64,000 nt of DNA. Origin: Fasciolopsis buskii. Its lineage: Eukaryota; Platyhelminthes; Trematoda; Plagiorchiida; Fasciolidae. The stretch spans positions 166,748 to 230,747 of the forward strand of contig LUCM01009958.1 in NCBI GenBank assembly GCA_008360955.1, in the 5' to 3' direction. Under the pieces are notes generated by a model that did not search any database, was not told the origin of the DNA, and was given only the letters and a program-made list of their open reading frames with translations. The translations under genes and the position numbers were made by a program. Position 1 is the stretch's first letter; each line of letters starts with the position of its first letter. Below, piece by piece: positions 49,581 through 60,929 of the stretch.

Positions 49581-50099
49581 TATAAAACCAAAAGTATTTT
49601 TTCCGCTTGGTGATGTCCGGGCGTCTTCCAAATCACCAAAGTCCGAGATAGAATAAACCGTTATCACAGCTATCAACCACCTTGTTGCTGAGGCAGATCG
49701 GTATTGCCAACTTTACGATACTTACAAAATGGAAGACCTGTCCGTTCTTCTCCAGAGCCTCGTCTGACAGCTTACCCCATAGTTGAGGCGATTAGGATTT
49801 GAGGCTGGTCCACTCTCGATGTTCGTTTTTGACTCAGTGCTAACCGGAAATCTCTGGTTTTCATACTCCGCGTTACAAAACCATAAAGAAAAGACCGACA
49901 AAATACAGCGATGCCGTATGGGCTTCCACTGCAGCAACGACCGTCAGCGATTGTCTAAACTCTAAAGCGACACCAGCGGGCTACGAACTCCTTTCTGTGA
50001 AATAATGTGAGAGAAACGGAGAACCGCTTCACGGCCAAACAGTAATGGCCTGACTGGTGAGCTAAACAAGTCAAGGAGCAATTAAGCTAGCCACGCTAA

Positions 50100-51910
50100 T
50101 GTAGTTACTTTGATGTCAACGACTGTGAATCCTTGGGACTTAGAGGAATTGGAAGTAGACTTGAGCATTGGACTACTGAAGCAAACGAAATCGTTTGGTC
50201 TTGATGAAATTCCCCGAAACGTTTTTCTGAATGGACATAAATGCCCCCAAATGAAATCGATTACCTCCCTGCTCCGTGACAATTGGAACGAGAAACTTCT
50301 TTTTATCACTGGAGAACCAATGATTGCACCTATCTTCAAGGAGGGAATGACTCAAGATGATTGTAGTCAGTGAGATCGGTTTAATTAAGATAGTTTCTAA
50401 GGTGTTGGTCTCAATATTGCTGTACCGACGGTAGCTCATGAGGGGAACGTCCATGAACAGCATGCAGAAATCCACATGGATCACATTTTCAAAGTTGGCC
50501 AATTAACTGAAACGCGCTTGACAGACTGACGCCCGATGACGATAACTTCGACTCAGTTCACGGATGACCCTATTCAATCCTCCTCTTGGAGAGATGTGTA
50601 CAGAAGTTCGTGAATCTGCCGCGATTATTGTACCCGTATACTTTTGGCCACATAGGGGAATGAGGTGAGCTACCAAGTCCAACGAAGTCATGTACGGCAA
50701 CGGGTAACAGACAATGTAGAGCAGTCTGGAAAAGTTGACATGAACGGTGAATTATACAGAAACGCCTATCTTTTCTTTACCTGTTGAATGACCGTGGTTT
50801 TGCTCCAAGGTTCAGACGGCATAAGATCTATATTGGGATAAATGCAAATGCAGCAAGTTCATCCTGAACGACAAGGGTACCAATGTTGTCATCGACGAAA
50901 AAATAGCGAACACTAACGAAGGCCTCCAGGATGTGGATATCGGAAGGAAGAAGCATGCAGAACCATGTCATTTAAGTTACATAAATGGCCTTGTCTCCTT
51001 GTTCGAACAAAAAATATGTGCAATTTCGACTGGATATATTAACAAGCCCAATAAATTCATTCCGCATGTTTTGAATCTTCAAAGTGTAAAGCGCTGCTAC
51101 AAGACTAAACATTAGTTCCAAGCTTGTTCTATGAGGAGGAGCTAACGATTGTGGACCGTTTCAAATACCTGGGTAGCTGCGCGAAGAAGTATGGTGGAAC
51201 GGTAGTAGGGGTCTAACCCACAAGGGAGCAGGACAATCTAGGGGTCACGTAAATCATTGGGAGCTGCTGACTGACTGCTCAGTTAATATGCTTTTTAGAA
51301 TGGGACTGGACAGCCTGAGTGCTCAGTACGCCAGACTGACGTACCCGAGGTGTTGGTGCGCATTTCCTCAAGGCTAAAGGATCGCGAGTAGTTTCGGCAA
51401 ACTCCGTTTTGCCTTACGGTTGCAAGACATGGAGTTTGTTTTCGGATGTTTTTGGCTTGGTGATGTGACCATCGACGGTTGCGTAGAATAGCTGAGATCG
51501 GATGGAGTGACTGTGAGCAATGGTCAGAAACCGAGTGCTGGGTGCTGGTCCAGAGAATATTGTATCACGGCGGGTCGAACTCAGCAAGCTCCGTTGGCTG
51601 GGTCATGCGCTGCGTATGGCAGACGCGCCTATCATGAGGCGGCGTTTAACGTTCCCCTTCGGAGTGGAAAATTTCACGTGAAGAACATCAGCAGCGAGGA
51701 ATGACAAAATGTACAGCAAATTTAACTAAACTAGGTGCATCATTTTTCTGGATTTTAGTCAAAGAGCTTCCTCAACTAACTGGCTGGAGAGAGTGAATCA
51801 TGAACGGTAGTAATTGCGTTGCCTCTTTTTGTCGAACCAGAAGTATGTACGGTTTGATTTTGCATTCTGTGTTGGTTATTATGGCGTCCTTTTCTTACCC
51901 ACACATGTAG
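50100..51910 (+). mobile_element. LINE (RTE-like) reverse transcriptase to 3' region, decayed
   Basis: The plus-strand translation follows the family order over about 1.8 kb. It runs LLKQTKSFGLDEIPRNVFLN, then a PMIAPIFKEGMTQDDC segment, then HIFKVGQLTETR. A frameshifted RCVQKFVNLPRLLY segment, LTIVDRFKYLGSC and LPYGCKTWSL come next. The end is LSKLRWLGHALRMADAP and NWLERVNHE. All are recognisable landmarks of RTE-like reverse transcriptase, thumb and C-terminus. No single frame is open for more than about 90 codons. The 3' non-coding part ends near 51910 without the ATG-type tail. Confidence 0.75.
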
Positions 51911-53029
51911 GCGTATCATTTTCCCCTTGTATATTTCACCATTCTGCATCAAAATGTATCGAAGTGGGTGGGACCCGACCTGCTATTTAATGCTGTACGA
52001 TAACGATAAAGATCGAGGAATCAGGCCTATAGCCCAACAGAGACATGCCGTTCGCAAATCCTGGAGAGCTCTTAAGCGGCAGTCCATTTCATATGACTTT
52101 TGGTCATACCTAATCCCGAGAACAATGCCGGAATACAATATCTCCGGAGCAGACAAGGTCCTATGTCCTCGGAGTTTTGCGAGCCATACTTGCTACATCA
52201 GACACCAGTGCCGTTTTAAGGTCCCACGCCCTCGATACTGCCTGTTTGTTCGCAACAGCTTATTTAGTATGATCCAACTTTATTTAGGGTTAGCCAACAA
52301 CCAACAACCACTTCCCCATTCTCAACACGAGGATGTGCCAGGTCACATGCATTCTTGCATTCGCTCAATTGAAGACCAGGGTTTTTACAAATTTAACCTT
52401 TGTTAACCAACGGACCGAATATTTTGTATATTTCTTGTCCACCTTGCACAATAATTATCCCTTCTGATTACGTCTACTAGGCATGAATGTAATGAAGGAG
52501 GTATCTCCCATAGCCGCTGGGGACCACTATCATCGCCAATCATAGCCCTGAAATATGGAGTGACATAGAACCAAATACGATCTCGACAGGTTAGGAGTGG
52601 CGGCTACCTGTAACGATGTGAAAAAAGTAGCGATCGCTGAGGGCTTGTCCTGTCATTCAACGCTGATGGATAATAATAATAGCAACAATATTATTAGTAG
52701 TGATAATAAAAGAAAAATAATAATACTCAATCTGGAATGCATTAAAACCGACATCCATTTCCTGTCCGTAGATGAAGGGTACGAAAAAAACAACGTTCTC
52801 TAGAGGAAATACCTTCTTTTGAATTTCACTGTCTTACCCTTCCAACAGAATCTGGCCGGCTGTCAAAATAATAGTCACGCAAACACTAGAATCACTGTAA
52901 AGTAGATCGAAAAATGACATCCGCTCGAAATTCGCAGTCAATATAAGAACGGTAATCTAGTAAGAAAAATCACACCGTCTTGCGAAAAATACGACTTCAA
53001 AGCAGTTTTTACAAATAAACTTCGAGAAA
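51911..53029. other. Intergenic, no gene recognised
   Basis: A 159-codon open frame (51927-52406, plus strand) begins in the LINE 3' region and shows no motif. Near 52530-52615 there is weak similarity to 8590-8690. A TAATAA-rich stretch lies at 52670-52725. Confidence 0.4.
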
Positions 53030-53930
53030 GGGCAGTTCATGGTACGTTTGTCACAAGGCTTGACAACAGATATCAGAAGGCAGCTCGCCCTAAATACATC
53101 TCTGAGTGTTTTTCAAATGATCATGCTTCTCAAACGTATATCGAAGGCTCAAGCAGCTCACGCTGGATTGAAGCACTTGTGGCGTCGGCCTGATATTTCA
53201 CTGAAGTTGAAAGGTCGTGTGTACTGAGTTGCAGTGCGCTCAGTTATATTGTACGGTTGCGAGACACGGAGTATGCGTGTGGGAAATGTTCGTCGCTTGA
53301 GGTTTTCAACCACCAATTTTTCCGTGGTATCGCCAGGATTGGACGAAGTGGCCCGGTGAATCATGTCGTCAGGAATCTAATACTACTTGCCGGCTCTCAG
53401 AATACCTTGTTCCAGCGTATGAAACTTAGTAGACTACGCTGGTTGGGTCACGTGTTGCGTATGACGAACACCCCTCTACCATATCGTGCCCTATTTTGTG
53501 TTCCTCCTAAGGAATGGAAGAATCCATGTGGAGGCCAACAGATGACGTGGCAACGTGGAACGAGAAGATGTACAGCGAAGTTAGGTAAAGTAGGTGTCTA
53601 ACGCCTTCGTGGTTGGGGTCCGAAAGACTCGTCGACTAACTGGCTGGAGACACTGAAGGATATGGCAGTAAACCGTGAACAGTGGCGATCGTGTTATCAT
53701 TTTCGATCGAATCAAAATGATTGGAAGAGTGCTTTTGTGCAGTTATACTGTGTTCTGCGTGTTGGCTATTGCAGCATCTTATCTTTCCCCACTTACGTAG
53801 GTCCACTCGCTGTTCCCTTCGGATATTCACTCTTTATAGAAAAATGTAACCTTTGGGAAAGGATAGTAGTCATTGATCTTTGCCTTGCTATTTAACGCTC
53901 AACAACGGTGACGATGATGAATTTCTGTTA
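53030..53930 (+). mobile_element. LINE (RTE-like) 3' end, best preserved copy
   Basis: The coding part gives RISKAQAAHAGLKHLWRRPD, a stop, VILYGCETRSMRVG, then a 114-codon open frame. That frame includes FFRGIARIGRSGPVNHVV, KLSRLRWLGHVLRMTNTPLP and PPKEWKNPCGGQQMTWQRG. It then shifts into WLETLKDMAVNREQWRSC. After it comes a 3' non-coding region ending 'gccttgctatttaacgctc' and GATGATGA at about 53925. The 3' end matches those at 18522 and 34082 on the other strand. It is 5' truncated, with relatively few lesions, so it may be the youngest of the set. Confidence 0.8.
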
Positions 53931-56329
53931 TGGTGAGTTCTATTCAACACCTTTGCATGATGAGTGTCTCCGCTAAACTGTAATGACTAAGTTGGATAAC
54001 CGGCGCACCATAGCGGATTGGCCAATCTTTGGGGGATAAACCCGAAAATAGCTTCGAAATCATTCACGAGAGAAGCGAACTGCATACAACACTGGCGAAG
54101 AGCGATCCCAACCAGCACGTTATCCCAAGGTAAGGGGTAAATTTGGAGCTCGCCCCAGCCTATTGTCTCATGGTTGTTCACCAAACAATTGGAATTACAA
54201 ATATATTGTCATAATGCCATTGTATGATCCCACCTTGTTTGATCTACTTTGGTAACTTAAATCAATTTCTGTGATGACCCTGAGCAAATGTCCGCTGCAA
54301 TGTCGCGAATACCAGCGACTAATAATTTTCTGCAGTAGAAGAAACAGCCATTGTTTTGTCCGTTTCCGAGGAGGAATTTCGCACCATTAATCTTGTGCAC
54401 ATTGTCAAAAGCATTTATGTCAATAAAGTGGTGATTATGTAGTGGCTTCAGGCTTTCAGAAAAAATCGATTAATTTCGGACATCGTTTCCTCTAAGGTAT
54501 GCCTTGACGCACTTGTTTCGTTTTATCGCACACGGGATCTGTATAATTCAGCTCGTGCTGCAATTTTCGAGTCCTCGCTTTCGAACCACACCGGCTGTCG
54601 TCTGCCATCTCATGCATTGTCGTATCGGACTCTGCACCTACACCTTGGAGTCCCTTCCCGCCAATGTTATCGTGTCGGTACGAGGCATGGTACCGACTAC
54701 ACCTAAGGAGTAACTGTACGTTCGGCTTAAAGAGGTATATTTACAAGATACATTATTGAGAGTAATCAGAACAGGGAATTACGATGATTTCCTTGTAAAT
54801 ACATGACTCAGTTAGTGCTGTACATCTTGTGATACGGTTATAAACAATGTGAAGCACCCTTCAAAATGGGGTTCTTGAAGTTGTTTATCGAGCAATATTT
54901 TATTTCGGTTCCGTCCTTTTATTCCTATTTCTGCAGATAGTGCCACACTTGCTCGACGCAAACAAGATATAAATAACGAACACATCTGTGTAAACTACCT
55001 TCTCGCAATTTGTAATTACATGCAGCCGAATTTTCCTTTCCACTGCAGGTGCTTGAGAAGATTGTTCTGTTCGGTACTAATACCCGTTATAGAAAGGGGA
55101 TACTGTTTCCATTAAGCTCTGGCGGGAAAGTCGGTCGCAGTTTGCAAATTCTGAAATTTAAGCAGGTTTTCTAGGCGTTGCGGCTAGCTCCAACCTAGGG
55201 GAAAGTAGGGCTTAGCCTTAGGATGGCCTCAAGTGGCAGTCCCGAAGTTGGAGCTAGCGAGTTGGTTCAATGTGCTCAATGAGGCGCAATGCTTGAGACG
55301 TACTGGGAACCCAAAAACAGTAGCCCGGCTAAGCAACCGCTAGCTAACAGCTTGCAAAGGGATCCAAGATGGTCTTTTAGCCCCATAATTCGGTTAAAAA
55401 TTGAGATGGGCTGCTTGAGTCAGTGCTCTACTCCGACTTGAGAAAAGCGGTGGTGTCAAGTTCATTGCCGCATAACACACCCCGAGGGCCAAACAATGTG
55501 GATCTGGAAAAAAGTTAGCTGCCACATGGGCGGCATAACGCAGCTCCAAATACTCTTCCCTCCCTTCGCCCTTCACCATGATTCTGGCGGCAGATGATCT
55601 GTTAATAGCGTTGCGCAAACGTGCATAGAAACAATAAACGCCGTACACATACACAGATTGTCCCAAGCCAGTGAAAACACTACCACAGATTAAGTCAGCA
55701 GTAATAAACGTTAAGAGCTAGACCAGCTCAGACTCATTACTGTCGCATAGCTATGCATCATAACCGAATTCTTTGTGATTTTGTATGCAACACCGCAGTA
55801 AGGCATAATTCATCATCGATCCCGATTTAGGAGTTCGTGAATAGCTAAATAAACCTGAGCTCAGTCGGGTTCCTCTTAACAAACGACACGAAAAATAAGA
55901 AAACGACACGACGGACAAAAAAAGCAGTGGGTCTCATTAGTGATCTCCCAAACCTTCAGGTTTTCAACTTCAGCAAAGTAATTTATAGAACTAATATTTG
56001 CGCCTATATTCAGAAATAAATACGGAAAACTGCAAATTGACAGGCATCGCCATTGAGTGAAATGTAAAAAAAGAAATGTTTAAAAGGAGAGAGAAGGACG
56101 CACCTCCGAAACCGAGCCCGAATTAAGCGTCATATTTACTAGGAGAATAAAACCGGCCACCCCAACGCGCCACGGGCTAATTGGAGTCCGACTGAGAGGG
56201 ACCTTAATTGAAGGTCACTTCGGTTCAGCATAAACTGGACAGTGGTGACCTCAACGGTTACTCGCGCATCCAGAAACAAAGCTCCGAGTGGCAATTCAGT
56301 TTTCTGCTTATGGAATGCACTGAAATCGG
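53931..56329. other. Intergenic, no gene recognised
   Basis: No supported gene. The minus strand at 54280-54480 contains FIDINAFDNVHK, which faintly recalls reverse transcriptase motif A, but nothing else fits. An inverted repeat lies at 55183-55258. The open frame at 55394-55666 (90 codons, minus) has no known motif. Confidence 0.4.
55183..55258. repeat. Inverted repeat with 12-bp perfect arms
   Basis: GCTAGCTCCAAC at 55183-55194 is the exact reverse complement of GTTGGAGCTAGC at 55247-55258, with 52 bases between. The loop contains further short symmetric pieces (cctagg, ttagcc). A hairpin or a relic of a small inverted-repeat element are both possible. Confidence 0.7.
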
Positions 56330-56920
56330 CATCCACCTCTGCGACCGCTTAGTCCAGTTCACTTCTTGGCCTTAACGGCGGACTGTGCGCTCGTCCAGTT
56401 GCTTGCGTCGACGAAATGCCTCGCTAGGTCTTCCAAAAGTAGGGCTAAAATCGACTTCATGATTGCCGGATGAATTTCGTCCAGCCCGGCAGACCTAATG
56501 GCGTTTCGTAGCTAGAAGCTTTTCGCTGCCTCGCCAAAACTAGAATTCGCCTCGACCTCGAATGACGGCTCGCGTGCTTCCATCATCAAACGAGCGACAC
56601 AGTGTTGCCTATCCCGATCCGAACAAACAGTCATACTCGAAAGGTCATCTGGTAGACCCTGGACCTAGTTGTCTCTTCATGCTCCCAGTCGGGCATTGAT
56701 CTGATTTGGTATCCCATTTGGTGAAAGGAGCGGAAGAATATTTAATCCGAGTAGATCGGTTTCCATTCAGCAACATCCCACTGCCTTTCGAATCGACTGT
56801 TGCCAGAACCGAAGGCTTTGGTTGACGACCCTAATCATTCTTCTGCTAAGAAGCCGGAGTACCTGCGAGTATTCGCCAATCCCCATGAGTTCCAAGTCTA
56901 CGGATTATTCATAAAGTCAG
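56330..56920 (-). mobile_element. Non-LTR retrotransposon linker fragment (CR1/jockey-like)
   Basis: The minus-strand translation gives SLRFWQQSIRKAVGCC, then DRQHCVARLMMEAREPSFEV, then LRNAIRSAGLDEIHPAIMKS and LARHFVDASNWTSA. The G-x-D-E-I-H-P-A-I block followed by a helix and a W-x-x-A segment is typical of the start of the reverse transcriptase in CR1/jockey-type elements. Stops break the frame. The rest of the reverse transcriptase is not recognisable below 56330. Confidence 0.6.
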
Positions 56921-56999
56921 ACTCCCATGTGGCTTGAATCTGGATAAAAATCGCACAGGAAAATCCGCAATTAAATTGGGTGTTGGGGGGGATCGAATG

Positions 57000-59320
57000 G
57001 CGTGCATGATGGAAGGAAGGCTTTACAAAATAACTTAAACAGTGAAGAGTGCCAAGAATGGGCGGGTTGGTGGGAGAGATATAAATAACAATAAGAATAT
57101 ATAAAGCGGGAATCGTTACTGATCAAACGCACATGCCGATGAAAAAAATAGCAAAGATCGTCAAGTTACTTTCGGTGAGTCCATAACGATGGTTTAACGG
57201 AAGATGAAATCCCACTCTGAAAATGCAGTGAAGGAACATCATCTACACTCCATAAAGGCAAATGGTAAGGGAACTTACGAGATAGACATAAGTGTAGTGA
57301 TGGCTTCTCAATAATTGCAAATAAGCATATCGTCGATTGTGGCTCACCAAAAGGTGTCGGTGATTTTCTCTTCTTTTTTTAGAGTGGTGGGTAAGAAGTT
57401 TTGTCCGAATCAACGGATAGAGTGCGGCAATAGATCTGACACGGGATAATGAAGTTGGCTTGCGTTAGTTTCTGGTATCTAAAGCACATAATATTGTGCT
57501 CACTGAAGGTGAGTCCGATAACTCGACTGCTTAATCATTTGATGATAGCGGGAAGGTTGGGCTATCTCCGTGCTCATAGTGTATCTGCTGATAACACGTC
57601 TGTTATCCGAAAGCATTTATTGTCAGTTCCTGTGGTCGGTGGGTTTCAATCTTCTAGCTCACACTTGCTCAGGGCACTTCAGACTCTGGATCTCGGATAC
57701 TTCAGTGTGAAAAGTCTCACGCAGACTGGCTAAAGTCCGTGTTTAGGGACAACAGTCGGTTTACTTTCGGCTGATTCCAGCCGCGTCAGTGAGTAGGATA
57801 ACTGATCTAATAGCCTATATTATGGTGTCAAGATACTAATGTATATTTCTCGATTTGCGAGAGGCATGCGCAAGGCGAGATCAAATTTTTACAAGGATGG
57901 TATACAGGAAATGCAGATAATAAAAGTCGAATGGGATAAGCGGGTGGGAGCAATATTGATTTATTGCAGATGCTCACTAAAAGGTGAAGTGAGATGCTGT
58001 AAATCGATAAGGGGAGTAGAAGTACGCGAGTGGAAAGCAAAGAAAGCAGAAAACTCAATTTTAAAATCGAAGAAGAGTTTCCTGGGACTTTTCGCAAGCA
58101 GCGGACTACGAGATAGTTCGTGTTTAGGTGCACTACATGTGCTCATTTCTGGCGCACAACATGGACGGAGCCCGACGGTGGATATTGATATATGGCTAGA
58201 GACACCAAACTTCGGGGGCGTTACGTAATGGACGGAAACATTAATCTGAAGAGACGACAAAGAGTAGTAATGCGGTAATTGGATGAAAGTGGTGAAACCC
58301 AGGCTTAACGTCAAGCAAATTGGATGAGACACGTAGTTGACAACAAATGGCAAAATAATGCTGAGGGCGGAAAAAGATGATCTCAAAGCATCTGGAGGAA
58401 ATTTGTGAAGCTTTGGACACAGAACTCCAGGGATAATAATTGTATATACATACGGATGGTGGTAAGTTGGACCGAGAGGCGCGTCAGGTAAAAGAGATTG
58501 TGTATAAACGCATCTTAAATACAAGAATGTCTTCTATGCTGTCATTTACGTTATCACATTTTCGATCTTAGCCAGCAGTACGAGTGGGGAACATGAGGTG
58601 TGCAAGCCGTTCCGGGGTGAGCAGCAATCGCGGTTTTGCTCAATCGCAAAGATGCGAGTTGAGATATCCAGTGCGATAATCCGCGTAGTTACCGTTGACC
58701 GGGCCAGAACTCGAGCGCCAGTTCTAGCTAACAGGTTCCTAACAGGAATGATAGGGTAGCAGATTTGGAATCGCTATTACGGAGACAAAAGCGCTAGCAG
58801 CGAGTCTGTTGCGGGTGAGAGATCCGAAACACAAGAGAAAAGTAGTCTGGATTGGGTGCCAACTTGGGGTTACGGTGATAATTGGATAGCGCCCAAATAC
58901 CTGCAACATGTTGCATCTATTCCGTAAAATGTGGTAATTTGAGTGTGCTATGGTAGCAGTTTTAGGCGCAGTTGAATGTTAGGGGCTACTAAGAAAGACC
59001 TATCCAGCTCTGCCAAGACAGCAAAGAGGATAAGATGGCATGAGGAGCGAGAAGTGCAAAGGCTGGTGATTAAAATCACAGGGTGTGATGAGAGCATGGA
59101 TCCAGCAATAAGTACTTTGACGCTTTCGTCCGCCCACATTGGGAGAATTTCGAGAGTTAGTTGCTGAAGCCATTGCTGAAGAGGGTATATCATTACAAGG
59201 GAGGTAAAAAAGTGCATTAGCCATAGAGGTGGAGCCGAATCCCAAATGGTAACCTCAGCAAAGAATCGGCCACGAACTAAAATTCTATCCCATGTTCGTA
59301 AGCCTCGTCTATTCAAATGT
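57000..59320. other. Intergenic, no gene recognised
   Basis: Contains overlapping open frames on both strands at 57839-58228 (plus, 129 codons) and 57961-58524 (minus, 187 codons). Neither shows a motif. A plus-strand stretch at 58976-59167 has a WHEEREVQRLVIKI helix that might belong to a LINE ORF1, but this is weak. Confidence 0.4.
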
Positions 59321-59329
59321 TAGCTAGTG

Positions 59330-60790
59330 TTAGGTTAATTAAGAACTGGACTTCCAGTAACTTTGCCAGCTGGACTTTGAACTGGGCTAAATTTGGGCAC
59401 GACCGCAGGGAACAAGGGAGTTTTTCCACAGTTTAGAGTAAGCAACTGTGAATAATTTAGCTCTGATCTATAGTCGAGTCAGGGGTATTCTTAACGAGTA
59501 GCATCTACTACGAAGTGGATAAGGGGGAATACCAGCGTTGCGTGTGACTTTTGTAGTAGAGTGGACAATAATATGGCAAAGATTAAAGGGAAATGTAAGG
59601 TCAAATTTAACTCGACGAAGCCACAATGGTTAAAGTCCAAGCAGCTCGCACCTGGCCCTGTAGTTTAAGCTAAATGAGGGACCTAGGAGATTTCTAGTGA
59701 ATGCACGCTGTACATTCTCGATTGTAATTCGATCGACTTTACGCATATGCGTAAAGATAATCGCACAGTACTCGAGGTGGGGCCTAGCATGGGACTTGGA
59801 GATGATAATTCTGCAGTCTTGAGTGCGTAATGCTCTTAGGATCATTGTGGCGGTTCTCTTAGCTATAGTGGTCTGATGTTGAGCCTGCTCGTGGAAGTTG
59901 AAAGAGCAGGAGTATTGAAACCCTAAGTCCTTAACTGTGTGTGATACAAGGATTGGCATGCCGTTTATGGAGAGGGCGCCCGGAGAAACACGACATTTAT
60001 ATGTTATCAAAGAGCTTTTGTCAGCAGAGAACTTCATAAACCACTTGGAACACCAGTTTTCAAGTGACTCTAGTTCTTCATTGATAAATGCAAGGGTGAA
60101 GCTAAATGAAGCAGCCTCAAAAGAGTAGACTATTTTAATGTCATCGGCAAACACAAATGGTATGCCATGACGAACAACTTTAAAGATATCATTGATGTAT
60201 AGCAGGAACAGGAGAGGACCTAGGACGCTCCTCTGAACGACCCCACTGGTAATAGCAGAGGGCTGGGAAAAAACCGTTAATATTGACTACCTGAGAGCGA
60301 TCGGAAAGGTAGGATGATAGCCAAGATAAGAGGGGATTTCTTATTCCATAAGTCCTAATTTTGGCTAGAAGTCGGGAGTGGGAAACGCGGTCAAAGGCTT
60401 TTGACATGCCTAAAAATATTATGAGCATCGACCAGTGGGAATCAGCACTTTGGGTGACCAAGTTCAGGAAGTCAGACTGACAAGTGAGACAGGATCTGAC
60501 CCCAGGAATCCGTGTTGAGAGGGGTTAATAAGGTTGTGATTAGTAAGGAAATTAACCAATTGTTCTTTAACAATCTCTTCCGTAAGTCTGGGTAGCATTG
60601 GAGTGTGGTTAATGGGGCGAAAGTTTTCACGTTCATGCATGGAACCCTTTTTGTGATGTGGGACAATGAACGACGTTTTCCATTGTGACGGAAAAGCAGC
60701 GCCGGACATAGAGAGCGAGGAGAGATTTAAAAGAAGCAGTGGAAGATCTGGACCAGCGGTGCGAAATAGGACTGGTGGGTTGCCATCATA
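59330..60790 (-). mobile_element. CR1-like LINE reverse transcriptase, decayed
   Basis: The minus-strand order is FPSQWKTSFIVPHHKKGSMH, ENFRPI, a 'PSQHGFLGSDP' block and FLGMSKAFDRVSHSRLLAKI (motif A, with Asp replaced in the usual L-D-x-x-K-A-F). Next come LLSWLSSYLSDRSQVV and MFADDIKIVYSF, the catalytic F-A-D-D box. The C-terminal LENWCSKWFMKFSADKS, VKDLGFQYS and HMRKVDRITIENVQRAFTRN follow, then a Trp-Asn-like end near 59370. This is the full set of CR1-clade landmarks from palm to thumb. Frame breaks near 60190, 60462 and in the 3' part disable it. The 174-codon frame at 59630-60154 is the best preserved piece. Confidence 0.85.
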
Positions 60791-60929
60791 GCCACACCTC
60801 TGGGATGACCTGCAGGGCTAAGTAAGCGAGGCAACTCGAACTGCCAACAAAGTTTTTCAGGAAGAGGCCGACGCTACCCTTTTACACCAGATTCCAGTTA
60901 ACATATGCTCGTGCGTCATGAGACAGTAG

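Noticed and set aside
55394..55666. 90-codon minus-strand frame as a possible exon
   Set aside because: No recognised domain and no second exon nearby; could be part of an unknown repeat, but there is no evidence either way.
57961..58524. 187-codon open frame on the minus strand, with an overlapping 129-codon frame on the plus strand
   Set aside because: No motif or family resemblance on either strand, and both are open over the same stretch, which suggests low stop frequency from base composition. Kept only as a note in the region entry.
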